From: DSBN01 sp041686355
GTDB lineage: Bacteria > Spirochaetota > Spirochaetia > DSM-16054 > Sediminispirochaetaceae
Direction: 5' to 3'
Length of the DNA stretch: 64,000 nt
Assembly: GCA_041686355.1 (NCBI GenBank)
Contig: JAWLDZ010000007.1
Location: 1-64,000 of the forward strand
This document shows positions 25,189 to 34,404 of this stretch, one piece after another. The notes beneath the pieces are model-generated. The model searched no databases. It was not told where the DNA came from and saw nothing but the letters and a program-made list of their open reading frames with translations. Position 1 is the stretch's first letter. Each line of letters opens with the position of its first letter. The translations under genes and the position numbers were made by a program.

Positions 25189-25228
25189 GAGATATAAGGA
25201 ACATTAATTTTTCTCCAAGGGAGCTATT

Positions 25229-26365
25229 ATGAACCGAGAATCAAGCACATATATCTCTTTAAAAGGCCTGCGTAGAGGTCTGTGCACGGGGCTGCTGATA
25301 AGTGCCGGCCTGCTGCTGCCGCTGTACGCCGCTGCCGCGCCCTCCGACCACTATCCCGTCACTATCGAAGATTCCCTGGGCAATGAATTTACCATGGAGG
25401 AGGCACCCCAGCGGGTTGTGCTGGCCGGTAAAGCGACTCTGATTACCGCAAATGCATACTACCTGTTTGAGGAAGCCCGCGATAAGATAGTCGCTATTGG
25501 AAAAACGAATCAGGGGTTGGGTAACTTCCTTCCTCATCTGGATGGGGATTTCGAAGACTTAACAAAACTTTCCCATCAGGTAGGCCCCGAACAGATTATC
25601 GCTCAAAGACCGGACCTGGTAATTGTCAAAGACTTCATGTACAAGCGCCTGGGAGCACCACTGGCTAAACTGGGAGTTCCCGTGTTGGCCCTGAACCTGG
25701 AGAGTGCCGCCGACTACCAGCGGGATATCCGTATACTCGGAAAAGTACTCAACCAGGAAGGGCGTGCAGAGGAGATTTTAGATATTTATGACGAGCGGCT
25801 CTTCGAACTTGAACAGATAAGCGAGTCGATCCCCGCAGCTGAAAAACCGCGTGTCCTGATGCTGTATTACAGTGTCCGCGGCGGTGATACGGCCTTTAAT
25901 ATCCCCCCAAAAAACTGGATGCAGACCTTTCAGGTTGAGGCAGCCGGGGGATCCCCCGTGTGGACCGATTCAAACCTTGGAAGCGGATGGAAAACGGTAA
26001 ACTTTGAACAGATTGCCGCCTGGGACCCGGATACTATCGTGATAACCAGCTACAACAGTGCGCCGGATAACTTCTTTGAAGAGATTATCGACAGCCCCAG
26101 GTGGCAGCAGCTGCGAGCAGGCAGAGAGGGACGCGTGTATGCCTTCCCGGCCGATTTCTACAGCTGGGCACAACCGGACGTGCGCTGGATACTGGGCGCT
26201 CAATGGCTGGCCCGCAGCCTGCATCCGGATCACTTTTCACATATAAACATCAAGTCCGAGGTACGCAGTTTCTATCGGGATATGTATGCCCTTTCCAATA
26301 ACAGCATTGACTCGCTGGTTCTGCCGCGGCTCAATAAAGCCCTTGAAAACAACACGCCCGAATAG
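25229..26365 (+). CDS. Periplasmic metal-chelate binding protein (FecB/BtuF type)
   Basis: A 378-residue ABC-importer binding protein of the class that carries iron-siderophore, haem or cobalamin. A signal peptide (about 18-37, cleaved at an Ala-rich site, no lipobox cysteine) leads into two lobes joined by a long helix. Seen: VTIEDSLGNEFTMEEAPQRVV, the usual first strands of this family, RPDLVIVK and AAWDPDTIVI. It is the first of three genes with the FecCD permease and ATPase. The ligand cannot be told from sequence; no cobalamin riboswitch is present in the short leader. Confidence 0.9.
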   Translation: MNRESSTYISLKGLRRGLCTGLLISAGLLLPLYAAAAPSDHYPVTIEDSLGNEFTMEEAPQRVVLAGKATLITANAYYLFEEARDKIVAIGKTNQGLGNFLPHLDGDFEDLTKLSHQVGPEQIIAQRPDLVIVKDFMYKRLGAPLAKLGVPVLALNLESAADYQRDIRILGKVLNQEGRAEEILDIYDERLFELEQISESIPAAEKPRVLMLYYSVRGGDTAFNIPPKNWMQTFQVEAAGGSPVWTDSNLGSGWKTVNFEQIAAWDPDTIVITSYNSAPDNFFEEIIDSPRWQQLRAGREGRVYAFPADFYSWAQPDVRWILGAQWLARSLHPDHFSHINIKSEVRSFYRDMYALSNNSIDSLVLPRLNKALENNTPE

Positions 26366-26376
26366 TCGCAGATAAG

Positions 26377-27399
26377 ATGCTCTCGACCCTTCGTCGCCAG
26401 CGCAGAGGACTGGTAATTTTATTGCTTCTGTTAGCGGTCACTGTGGTGCTTGCCGTCTTGACCGGCCGCTACCCCAGCCCCGGGCTTATCTCTCCAGCCC
26501 AGCTGCTTGAGGACCCCCTGGCTCAAAGCCTGGTGCTCAACCTGCGGCTGCCGCGAATAATCGCGGCACTGCTGTTGGGCGCGGGACTGGCCGCTGCCGG
26601 CCTAGTCTTCCAGATGATCTTTGCAAATCCACTGGTAGAGCCGGGCTTTTTGGGGGTCAGCCAGGGAGCGGCCTTCGGCGCCTCGGTCAGTATAGTCGCC
26701 TTTGCCCCGGCCCTCTGGATTATTCAGCTCTCTTCGGCCCTGTTTGCACTCATCGGCTTGGCCGTCTCCTATATTATGGCCCGTCACTTTCATTTTGGCG
26801 GCTGGGTACTGCGCCTCATACTGGCCGGCATTGCCGTCAGTGCCCTGTTTTCCTCGGGAATAGGTATTGTAAAGTTCGTGGCCGATCCAATGAGCCAACT
26901 ACCGGAAATTACCTTTTGGATGCTCGGCGGCCTGTGGAGCGTCGATTGGCAGCAGGCCCGCTCCATTATGCCGGTGTGCATCATTGGAATCACTCTTTTG
27001 CTGGGGTACCGTTGGCGGCTGAATTTGCTGTCGATGGACGACCGAACCGCCTTTTCACTGGGCTTAGCACCCTTTCGCGAACGGCTGCTGCTGCTGGTTA
27101 CCGCCACGGCGGTGACCGCCGCAACTATCTCCATCAGCGGCATCGTAAGCTGGGTCGGGCTGATAGTACCGCACATCGCCCGCCGCTTGTTCAGCTCCGA
27201 CGGGCGCTACGCCTTGCCCGCCTCTATGATCATTGGTGCTATTTATGTAGTGGTCTGTGATACCCTGGCCAGAACAGTACTGGACGGAGAAATTCCGCTG
27301 GGTGTCTTAACCAGTTTTATCGGAGCCGGACTGTTTTTAGTATTGCTTAGCAAGAAAAGAATCAAAAAGGGAAAATATCGTGGCGAATCTACTCCTTGA
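26377..27399 (+). CDS. FecCD-family ABC transporter permease
   Basis: A 340-residue inner-membrane permease with the eight to ten helices of the BtuC/FecCD family. Diagnostic stretches are RLPRIIAALLLGAGLAAAGL, NPLVEPGFLGVSQGAAFG and the coupling region FVGLIVPHIAR-like (WVGLIVPHIARRL). It starts 11 bases after the binding-protein stop and overlaps the ATPase gene by 20 bases, so the three are co-transcribed. Confidence 0.93.
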   Translation: MLSTLRRQRRGLVILLLLLAVTVVLAVLTGRYPSPGLISPAQLLEDPLAQSLVLNLRLPRIIAALLLGAGLAAAGLVFQMIFANPLVEPGFLGVSQGAAFGASVSIVAFAPALWIIQLSSALFALIGLAVSYIMARHFHFGGWVLRLILAGIAVSALFSSGIGIVKFVADPMSQLPEITFWMLGGLWSVDWQQARSIMPVCIIGITLLLGYRWRLNLLSMDDRTAFSLGLAPFRERLLLLVTATAVTAATISISGIVSWVGLIVPHIARRLFSSDGRYALPASMIIGAIYVVVCDTLARTVLDGEIPLGVLTSFIGAGLFLVLLSKKRIKKGKYRGESTP

Positions 27400-28159
27400 A
27401 ATACAAGATATTAGTTACCGTTATCGAATGAACGCGACCCCGGTGCTGCAGAATCTTTCAATGAGTATCGAGAAGGGCACGGTCAACACGATTCTTGGCC
27501 CCAACGGAGCCGGGAAATCGACTCTGCTGGACATCTGTTTAGGCTGGAAAGAACCGGAAACCGGCCAAATACTGCTGAACCAACGCGATATCACCAGCTT
27601 CAGTCGTCGCCAGATGGGACGCTGGATGAGCCTGGTCCCGCAGGATGAACAGGTGCGCTTTGACTACACTGTCCTAGAGTATCTGCTGCTCGGGAGAGCT
27701 CCCTACCTTTCGCAGCTTGAAATGCCCGGCCCGGAGGATGTGGATATCGCCCGCCGAGCTCTGGAAAAGGTGGGTTTGCAGCATCTGCAGGAACGCCCCG
27801 CCTCTAAGCTTTCCGGCGGAGAACACCAGCTGCTGATGATCGCCCGCGCTCTCGTTCAGGAGCCCCACATTCTGGTGCTGGATGAGCCAACCAGCCGCCT
27901 GGACCCGGGAAACCGTCAGCGGGTGGTCAGATTACTCAAGACTCTGCTCAGCCACGGCGTCACTATCCTGTTCACAACCCACGATCCGACCCTGGCGGCG
28001 GACATATCCACCCATGCGCTCCTGCTGAAAAAGGGCAAGGTACTTCATGCCGGACCGGAGGAGGAAGTACTCACCAGCAGCAAGCTCTCGCAACTGTATG
28101 GAATCAGCATGGAAGTCCTTCGGCGGGAAGATAAAACTATCGTTTTTTCCACACATTAA
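27380..28159 (+). CDS. ABC transporter ATPase, FecE/BtuD type
   Basis: A 259-residue ATPase powering the upstream metal-chelate importer. Walker A GPNGAGKST, Q loop VPQDEQ, signature LSGGEHQL, Walker B ILVLDEP and switch His in FTTHDP are all present. Start GTG 27380 lies inside the end of the permease gene, giving a 20-base overlap. The gene ends 18 bases from the convergent adenine deaminase stop. Confidence 0.93.
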   Translation: MANLLLEIQDISYRYRMNATPVLQNLSMSIEKGTVNTILGPNGAGKSTLLDICLGWKEPETGQILLNQRDITSFSRRQMGRWMSLVPQDEQVRFDYTVLEYLLLGRAPYLSQLEMPGPEDVDIARRALEKVGLQHLQERPASKLSGGEHQLLMIARALVQEPHILVLDEPTSRLDPGNRQRVVRLLKTLLSHGVTILFTTHDPTLAADISTHALLLKKGKVLHAGPEEEVLTSSKLSQLYGISMEVLRREDKTIVFSTH

Positions 28160-28177
28160 AACCGCATATCGAGGCTG

Positions 28178-29935
28178 CTATTTTACAGACACCTCGGTAA
28201 AGGAAAAACTGCGCGTATCGAACAGCCCCATATCAGTCAGCTTCAGCTCCGGTATTACCGGCAAGGCCAGAAAGCTTAAAGTCATAAAGGGATCGAGTTC
28301 ATTATTTACACCCAGTTTTTCAATTGCGAGCGGATACATTTCGCTCAGCTTTCGGCTGACGTATTCCGGTGATTCATCGGACATCAGCCCGGCAATCGGC
28401 AGCTCTAGTGTAGCCAGGATCTCACCGTCCAAGGCCATTGTGATTCCTCCGCCAACCCTTATGAGCTCCTGCACTGCAGCGTACATATCCCGGTCGTTTT
28501 CCCCAATGACAATGATATTATGTGAATCATGGGCGATGGTGGAGGCAACCGCCCCCCGGGAAAGCTTGTAATTTTCAACCAGGGCAATTCCAATATGTCC
28601 GGTAGCCTTATGCCGCTCAATAACAGCCATCTTCAGCACATCAAGTTTGTCATGGTATTCAAAACAGCCCTCTGTATCCCGCTGTATTTTGCGGGTTGCC
28701 TCTTCGGTTATTAGACTGTGGGACTGCAACCGGATAACTCTGGCAATATCTGTTTCCAGTTTCAATTTGAATTGTTCTACAGGAAAATCTTTTACATTGA
28801 CGGTTGCGCTTACCTTGCTAATATCAGCATGGGAGACCTCAAATTCTGCCTTAAGCGAAGCGGCTACCCTTTTTCCGCTTACGTACACCTGCTGTACGTT
28901 AAATCGGGACAAATCATCCACCATTACAATATCCGCCCGGTACCCGGGCGCCAGGGCTCCACGACCTTCCAGACGGTAGGCTTCAGCCGAATTGATGCTG
29001 GCCATTTGAACTGCAGTGATCGGATCTATCCCGCGCTCAACGGCCATGCGCAGGTGATTGTCAATGTGTCCTTCTGCTAAAATATCCTCCGGCTGACGGT
29101 CATCGGTACAGAACATGCATCGCCTGGAATTATGGGCATTCACCCCGGTAATCAAGTCCGGCAGGTTCTGTGCCGCGGAGCCCTGGCGAATAAGGCAGTA
29201 CATACCAACCCGCAGGCGCTCGCGCATTTCATCCAGGGTGGAGCTCTCATGGTCACTGGCTACCCCGGCAGCCGCATAAGCATTCAGATCCTTACCCAGC
29301 AGCATAGGACCATGACCGTCAATCATTTTACCGCGTGAAACCGCCAGCATAATTTTATCCAGGATCCCGTCGCTGCCGGATAAAAGCGCCGGATAATCCA
29401 TTACCTCTCCCAGACCGAGGACCCGTTCTTTTTCAAATAAACCGGTCAACTTGTCAGCATCCAGCACTGCCCCCGCATGCTCGAACTCCGTAGCAGGCAC
29501 ACAACTCGGCAGCATAAAGTACACTTCCAGGGGCAACTCCCGACTGGCATCCAGCATATAGCGGATTCCCTCAACACCACATACATTTGCAATTTCGTGG
29601 GGGTCGGCAACAATGGCGGTAGTACCGTGGGGTACAATTGCTTTCGCAAATTGTCCCGGAGAAGTAAGGGAAGATTCAATATGCACGTGTGCATCTATCA
29701 GTCCGGGTATCAGATAGCGTCCATGGGCTTCGACCTCCTCCACCCCTTCATAGGCACCGACACCGATTATCACCCCGTTGTCTACGGCCAAATTACCCTC
29801 GATCACCTCATGGGAAAAGACGTTCACTACCCGGGCCCCTTTAAAAACCAGCTCCGCCCGTTTGCGGCCGGTGGCTACTTCAATTCTTCGCTTCACATCC
29901 GCTTTGCTTATATTATTTTTGTCTGCTGTCTGCAT
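28178..29935 (-). CDS. ade: Adenine deaminase
   Basis: About 585 residues. It converts adenine to hypoxanthine and ammonia. The amidohydrolase barrel shows GLIDAHVHIESSL (metal HxH), VADPHEIANVCG and DGHGPMLLG; the C-terminal domain has the family's AHDSHNIIVIG and GGGITMALDG motifs. Length agrees with bacterial Ade (about 580). ATG 29935 is preferred over the longer frame because GGAGAG lies five bases upstream. It is divergent from the purine permease at 30089 and starts the first purine block. The promoter region carries the RCAACA operator. Confidence 0.96.
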   Translation of the reverse strand: MQTADKNNISKADVKRRIEVATGRKRAELVFKGARVVNVFSHEVIEGNLAVDNGVIIGVGAYEGVEEVEAHGRYLIPGLIDAHVHIESSLTSPGQFAKAIVPHGTTAIVADPHEIANVCGVEGIRYMLDASRELPLEVYFMLPSCVPATEFEHAGAVLDADKLTGLFEKERVLGLGEVMDYPALLSGSDGILDKIMLAVSRGKMIDGHGPMLLGKDLNAYAAAGVASDHESSTLDEMRERLRVGMYCLIRQGSAAQNLPDLITGVNAHNSRRCMFCTDDRQPEDILAEGHIDNHLRMAVERGIDPITAVQMASINSAEAYRLEGRGALAPGYRADIVMVDDLSRFNVQQVYVSGKRVAASLKAEFEVSHADISKVSATVNVKDFPVEQFKLKLETDIARVIRLQSHSLITEEATRKIQRDTEGCFEYHDKLDVLKMAVIERHKATGHIGIALVENYKLSRGAVASTIAHDSHNIIVIGENDRDMYAAVQELIRVGGGITMALDGEILATLELPIAGLMSDESPEYVSRKLSEMYPLAIEKLGVNNELDPFMTLSFLALPVIPELKLTDMGLFDTRSFSFTEVSVK

Positions 29936-29971
29936 ACACTCTCCAGTCCTATTCACATTAATTGTGGGTAT

Positions 29972-30015
29972 AGTATAATCTATCTTATAGGATATTTCCA
30001 CAACAAACTGCAACA
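29972..30015 (-). promoter_or_regulatory. ade promoter region with purine-type direct-repeat operator
   Basis: The operator is ACAACA-aact-GCAACA at 30000-30015 (two 6-mers, period 10). On the minus strand a TATACT box (29972-29977) has no good -35 hexamer, and the operator centre falls about 42 bases before the expected start of transcription, a typical activator position. The same motif occurs at 34304, 34366 and 59065. Confidence 0.6.
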
Positions 30016-30021
30016 TCATGC

Positions 30022-30050
30022 TTGTAAGATTTGAAATTCAAGGTTACAAT
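30022..30050 (+). promoter_or_regulatory. Probable promoter of the NCS2 purine permease
   Basis: TTGTAA (30022-30027), 17-base spacer, TACAAT (30045-30050). It lies just downstream of the shared operator at 30000-30015, which would sit near -50. Confidence 0.5.
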
Positions 30051-30088
30051 CGATTGAACAAAAAACTCAATTGATAGGAGTTCGTATT

Positions 30089-31375
30089 ATGGAAAAACTT
30101 TTTAAGCTGAAGGAACATAATACTTCAGTCAAAACAGAAGTGGTAGCTGGAATTACCACATTTCTTACCATGGCCTACATCCTGATAGTGAATCCGCAGA
30201 TTCTCTCAAACACAGGAATGGACATGGGCGGTGTGTTTACTGCAACTGCACTCTCAGCAGCAATTGCTACTCTCGTGATGGCCTTTGCAGCAAACCTTCC
30301 GTTTGCCTTGGCTCCGGGCATGGGCCTGAATGCCTTCTTCGCCTTTACGGTTGTACTGACCATGGGATACTCATGGCAATTTGCCCTGACCGCCGTTTTG
30401 CTTGAAGGTGTTATTTTTATCATTCTTACCCTTCTGAATGTCCGCGAGGCGATCATCAACAGTATTCCGAAGAATGTAAAACGGGCTATCTCCGTCGGTA
30501 TTGGGCTTTTTATCGCCTTTATCGGTCTTCAGAATGCCGGTCTCATTGTGAATGACGATGCTACCCTGGTGGTACTGGGCGATGTAACCAGCTCGGTTAC
30601 CCTACTGGCACTTATCGGACTGGTACTTACCGGTGTACTGCTGGCGTACAAAGTCAAGGGATCATTGCTGATAGGTATCGTGGCGACAACCATTATCGGT
30701 CTGCCCCTCGGAATCACCAGCCTCCCCTCAGGCAGCTGGGCGCCCCCTTCGTTAGCTCCGGTTCTCTTCCAGTTTGATTTCTCCCAGGTTTTCACCATTG
30801 ATATGCTGGTTGTACTGTTCACCTTCCTGTTCGTGGACATGTTCGATACAGTCGGTACATTGATCGGTGTTTCAACTAAAGCCGGAATAATCAATAAAGA
30901 CGGTAGTATCCCCAATGCAAAGGCTGCACTGTTCGCCGACGCTATCGGAACCACTGTGGGTGCGTGTCTGGGAACCAGTACTGTAACCACCTATGTAGAA
31001 AGTGCGGCAGGTGTTGCTGAGGGCGGTCGAACCGGTATGACAGCCTTTACTACTGCGATTCTTTTCCTGCTGGCCCTGTTTGTCAGTCCTCTCTTTTTGA
31101 TGATCCCGGGAGCTGCAACCGCACCAGCACTTGTTTTAGTTGGTCTGTTTATGATGTCTCCGATTATCCACATCGATTTCGAGGACTACACCGAAGCCAT
31201 TCCGGCCTTTCTTACCATTATTATGATGCCCCTGGCATACAGTATTGCCGATGGTATTATGTTTGGTATGCTCGGCTACGTTGCTCTTAAACTTCTCAGC
31301 GGTAAATCGAAGGACGTGAACTTTGTTACAATCATTATTGCGATCGTCTTCCTGATTAAGTTTATTGTCGGCTAA
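30089..31375 (+). CDS. NCS2 family purine permease, AzgA-like (adenine/hypoxanthine/guanine)
   Basis: About 428 residues, 12-14 membrane helices. The start EVVAGITTFLTMAYILIVNP and MGLNAFFAFTVV are hallmarks of the AzgA/PbuG branch (proton symporters of adenine, guanine and hypoxanthine). FVDMFDTVGTLIG and the following GTSTVTTYVESAAGVAEGGRTG match the NCS2 signature region. ATG 30089 has AGGAG eight bases ahead. Its divergent pairing with adenine deaminase suggests uptake of adenine or related bases for catabolism. Confidence 0.94.
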   Translation: MEKLFKLKEHNTSVKTEVVAGITTFLTMAYILIVNPQILSNTGMDMGGVFTATALSAAIATLVMAFAANLPFALAPGMGLNAFFAFTVVLTMGYSWQFALTAVLLEGVIFIILTLLNVREAIINSIPKNVKRAISVGIGLFIAFIGLQNAGLIVNDDATLVVLGDVTSSVTLLALIGLVLTGVLLAYKVKGSLLIGIVATTIIGLPLGITSLPSGSWAPPSLAPVLFQFDFSQVFTIDMLVVLFTFLFVDMFDTVGTLIGVSTKAGIINKDGSIPNAKAALFADAIGTTVGACLGTSTVTTYVESAAGVAEGGRTGMTAFTTAILFLLALFVSPLFLMIPGAATAPALVLVGLFMMSPIIHIDFEDYTEAIPAFLTIIMMPLAYSIADGIMFGMLGYVALKLLSGKSKDVNFVTIIIAIVFLIKFIVG

Positions 31376-31393
31376 GGGTCCCTAAAGTGGTCG

Positions 31394-31460
31394 CACCGGT
31401 TTTAGAAAACCGGTGGCAAGAATAAAGCGGGTCTGTGTACACACACAGCCCGCTTTTTTA
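31394..31460 (+). terminator. Tandem hairpins ending the purine permease gene
   Basis: A first perfect stem CACCGGTTTT/AAAACCGGTG (31394-31415) is followed by a second, AAAGCGGG/CCCGCTTT (31424-31456), directly trailed by TTTTT. The second is a standard intrinsic terminator; the A-run on its other side could also serve the convergent molybdenum hydroxylase genes. Confidence 0.85.
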
Positions 31461-31500
31461 TGCCTGCTTATTGAATGCTATTATAAAGCGTACCTATGAA

Positions 31501-31986
31501 CTAGGGATACATCGTCTTAGAGGCCTGCTCTACCGCATCTACAATCTGCTGATAGCCCGTACAGCGGCACAAGTTTGTGTTGATTCCTTTACGTATCTCC
31601 TCACGATCGGGGTGCTTATTCTTCAGCAGCAGAGAATAGGCCGACAGGACCATTCCCGGGGTACAAAAGCCGCATTGAATTGCCCCGGCATCGATAAAGG
31701 CCTGTTGAATAGGATGCAGGGTTCCATCAGACTGCTCGAAGCCCTCGATGGTGGTAATCCGTTTGCCGACCACACTGCTCACCTTTGTCAAACATGAGCG
31801 GCGGGCGGCATCATCAATCAATACAGTACACGAACCGCAGGCTCCAGTGCCGCAGCCGTTCTTAGTCCCGGTCAGGTTCAATACCTCCCGTATATAGTCC
31901 AGCAGGTTCATATTCAGCTCTGCCTCAGTTAAGGCATGTTCGGTCCCGTTTACTGTTAGTACAGGTGTTGTCTGTTCAGCGCTCAT
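31501..31986 (-). CDS. Molybdenum hydroxylase 2Fe-2S subunit (xanthine dehydrogenase family)
   Basis: A 161-residue electron-transfer subunit with two 2Fe-2S centres: the plant-type ferredoxin motif CGTGACGSC plus a later Cys, and the helical domain with CGFCTPG and NLCRCTGY. It passes electrons from the molybdenum subunit encoded just upstream (25 bases apart). Length and motifs match XdhC/CoxS-type subunits. No FAD subunit gene is adjacent, so the final electron acceptor is open. GAGGAG precedes ATG. Confidence 0.93.
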   Translation of the reverse strand: MSAEQTTPVLTVNGTEHALTEAELNMNLLDYIREVLNLTGTKNGCGTGACGSCTVLIDDAARRSCLTKVSSVVGKRITTIEGFEQSDGTLHPIQQAFIDAGAIQCGFCTPGMVLSAYSLLLKNKHPDREEIRKGINTNLCRCTGYQQIVDAVEQASKTMYP

Positions 31987-32010
31987 TTTAACTCCTCTAT
32001 TTTAACGCCT

Positions 32011-34281
32011 CTATTTTAAGTTTAAGTCCTCAGGGTTCACTTTTAAAGGCATGTCCCGATAGCGAATACCGGTTGCGTTGTACAAGGCGTTGGCGATCGC
32101 AGGGGCAATCAGCTCCAAAGCCGGTTCACCGATCCCCTTTGCTTTAGAAGGAGACTGCGGGTCGGGGTTCTCCACAATGATGCCGGTTATTTCCGGCAGC
32201 TCGCGAGCTTTTGGTATTTTATAGTGGTTCAGGTCCAGGTGGGGGAATCTTCCATCTTCAATTCCAAGATCCTCAGATAGTGCCATACCGACACCCTGGG
32301 TGATCCCCCCGTACATCTGCCCCAAAACCATGGCCCGGTTTACCGCACGCCCGATGTCATGGGCGGCTACAATATTCTGCATTTTAATCTTGCCGTTACT
32401 CTTATTAACCGTCAACTCCACCGCCTGGCAGCTGTACACATAGGTAAAATAGGCATCCCCCTGGCCGGTTTCCTCGTCCCAGGACACATCCGGCGCCTGA
32501 AAAGAGCCAAAGGCGTAAGGGTACACCCGCTTTAAGAACAGATGCTGCATCGCCTCGTCCCAGGTAATTTTAGAATCACTATCTGGACCTAGCACATGGT
32601 CATCTTCAAAACGCACTTCCTCCGGACGGCACTGAAGTATATCGTTCAAATTATCGGCCATCAGCTGTTTGAGCTTCCGGGCCGCAGCTGTTACCGCCCC
32701 TCCGCCCATGATGGTTCCCCGGGTGGCCACAGTAGTACCGCCGTCGGGCACATTGCTGGTGGATGAGCGCTTATATTTTATACGGTCCAGACGCACCCCT
32801 AACTGTTCTGCCAGCAGCAGCAGCATCACCGATTCAGAGCCTTGTCCGTTCTCGTGAATTCCGGTTTCCAAGAGAATAGATCCGTCGAACTGACAGTTAA
32901 TGACACTCGAACAGAAGTCCATTCCTTCCGCCCCCAAACTTGAACCCCGATAACTGATTGAGAGGCCGACTCCATAGAGCTCATCCCCCTCGGAAGTACC
33001 CCGGGAACACTTGCGGAGCTTCTCCTCATAGCCTATCTCATCGGCTACACGGTCCATGACCTGTTCCATGCTTACAGTGTGAGTATCAAGTACCTGGCCG
33101 GTGACTGTCTCACTATCCTGTTTCACCATATTGATACGGCGATACTCCAGGGGACTTATACCAAGCCGCTCAGCGGCAATATCACTGATCTGTTCCACTG
33201 CAAAGTTCACTTGGGGAGCGCCAAAACCGCGCATTGCCCCGGTAACCGGATTATTGGTGGCTGCACACAGTACATCGGCATGCACATTATCTACCGTGTA
33301 GGGGCCAAAACACTGGGCGGTAGATCTCCAGTTTACCCAGGGACTAACCGACAAATACGGACCGCCGTCGGAGATCATGCGCACTTGTACTGCTTTCACC
33401 CGGCCGCTCTTCTCAATACCGACCTTGTAGTTCAGTCGGTAGGGATGACGCTTATAGCTTTCTCGGATTGACCATTCACGGGTATAGGTAAGTTTTACCG
33501 GCCGGTTTAGCAGCCTGGCAGCCAATGCTGCCCGGGCACAGACGATTGCAGCGGTATCGTCCTTTCCACCAAAGCCGCCGCCTGTCGGCGGCTGGTACAC
33601 TTCAATATGAGACAAGGGCTCACCGAGGAGAGCTCCCACAAAACGACGAGTGCTGAAGGGGTGCTGCATACTGCCGTACACCTCCATTACCCCGTCCTGC
33701 CGAGGCACACACACCGCCGATTCAGGCTCCATATACGCATGTTCAATAAACTGAGTAGAGAACTCTTCTTGAAGAACGATGTCACAGGTTTTGAGTTCCT
33801 GCAGGGCATCACCGCGCCGCATTTTGTGGTGATTCATCAGGTTCGAGTTTTTTATTTCCCGTACAACCGGGCTCTCTGGGCTAAGGGCCGCTTCCGGGTC
33901 GCTCACCACCGGCAAGGGGTCGGCACTGACCACTACCTTATCTGCAGCTGAAAGAGCCTGGCTTCGCTGTTCCGCAACTACCAGTGCAACTACATCGCCC
34001 GCATACATAATTTTCTTATCGGCAAACATACAGTAATCCTGCTCGATCTGCCCAAAACGCACGCTGCCGGGCACATCGGCGGCGGTTATAACTTTAAGGA
34101 CTCCCGCACTTTTTTCTGCTGCACCGGTATCAACCTGCAGGTTCTCCGCATGAATGTAATCACTATAAACAGGTACCGCATGGGCCATATTAAAAAATTT
34201 TAAGTCGTCACTGTATTTGGCTTTTCCGGTAACCTTCGCATATGCATCATTCCGAAATACTTTTCCGGAGGGTATTTTCAT
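32011..34281 (-). CDS. Molybdenum hydroxylase large subunit (xanthine dehydrogenase family)
   Basis: A 756-residue Mo-pterin cytosine dinucleotide-type subunit. Seen: N-terminal domain (AKVTGKAKYSDDL, ITAADVPG), the Mo-binding regions PPTGGGFGGKDD and MRGFGAPQV, and the catalytic glutamate in KGIGEPALELI. Such enzymes hydroxylate purines at C2 or C8; xanthine or hypoxanthine is likely because the divergent gene is a xanthine/uracil permease and adenine deaminase is nearby. The active-site loop has no CO-dehydrogenase-like cysteine. Starts ATG 34281; promoter at 34309-34337 with an overlapping operator. Confidence 0.92.
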   Translation of the reverse strand: MKIPSGKVFRNDAYAKVTGKAKYSDDLKFFNMAHAVPVYSDYIHAENLQVDTGAAEKSAGVLKVITAADVPGSVRFGQIEQDYCMFADKKIMYAGDVVALVVAEQRSQALSAADKVVVSADPLPVVSDPEAALSPESPVVREIKNSNLMNHHKMRRGDALQELKTCDIVLQEEFSTQFIEHAYMEPESAVCVPRQDGVMEVYGSMQHPFSTRRFVGALLGEPLSHIEVYQPPTGGGFGGKDDTAAIVCARAALAARLLNRPVKLTYTREWSIRESYKRHPYRLNYKVGIEKSGRVKAVQVRMISDGGPYLSVSPWVNWRSTAQCFGPYTVDNVHADVLCAATNNPVTGAMRGFGAPQVNFAVEQISDIAAERLGISPLEYRRINMVKQDSETVTGQVLDTHTVSMEQVMDRVADEIGYEEKLRKCSRGTSEGDELYGVGLSISYRGSSLGAEGMDFCSSVINCQFDGSILLETGIHENGQGSESVMLLLLAEQLGVRLDRIKYKRSSTSNVPDGGTTVATRGTIMGGGAVTAAARKLKQLMADNLNDILQCRPEEVRFEDDHVLGPDSDSKITWDEAMQHLFLKRVYPYAFGSFQAPDVSWDEETGQGDAYFTYVYSCQAVELTVNKSNGKIKMQNIVAAHDIGRAVNRAMVLGQMYGGITQGVGMALSEDLGIEDGRFPHLDLNHYKIPKARELPEITGIIVENPDPQSPSKAKGIGEPALELIAPAIANALYNATGIRYRDMPLKVNPEDLNLK

Positions 34282-34303
34282 TCCACTACTCCTCGAGGTG
34301 TTT

Positions 34304-34337
34304 GCAACAGTTTACAACAATTTAATGCTTATATCAA
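34304..34337 (-). promoter_or_regulatory. Promoter of the molybdenum hydroxylase genes with operator covering the -10
   Basis: Minus strand TTGATA (34332-34337), 17-base spacer, TAAACT (34309-34314). The operator, TGTTGT-aaac-TGTTGC on this strand (34304-34319), spans the -10 box, so its four-base spacer is part of the -10. The layout mirrors that of the divergent permease promoter. Confidence 0.65.
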
Positions 34338-34348
34338 TAAAATTTTAC

Positions 34349-34381
34349 TGGACAAGTGATCTATTTGTTGTATAATGTTGC
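34349..34381 (+). promoter_or_regulatory. Promoter of the xanthine/uracil permease with operator covering the -10
   Basis: TGGACA (34349-34354), 16-base spacer, TATAAT (34371-34376). The operator TGTTGT-ataa-TGTTGC (34366-34381) overlaps the -10 in the same register as in the divergent promoter. A bound protein would block RNA polymerase. Confidence 0.7.
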
Positions 34382-34404
34382 AAAATATTTTTTAGGGGTA
34401 ACAT

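Noticed and set aside
25115..25228. Cobalamin riboswitch before the FecBCD-type importer
   Set aside because: The leader is too short and lacks the conserved B12 box; only promoter elements are seen.
29936..30088. Purine riboswitch before ade or the purine permease
   Set aside because: The conserved loop and junction sequences of purine aptamers are absent; the region is explained better by promoters and the direct-repeat operator.
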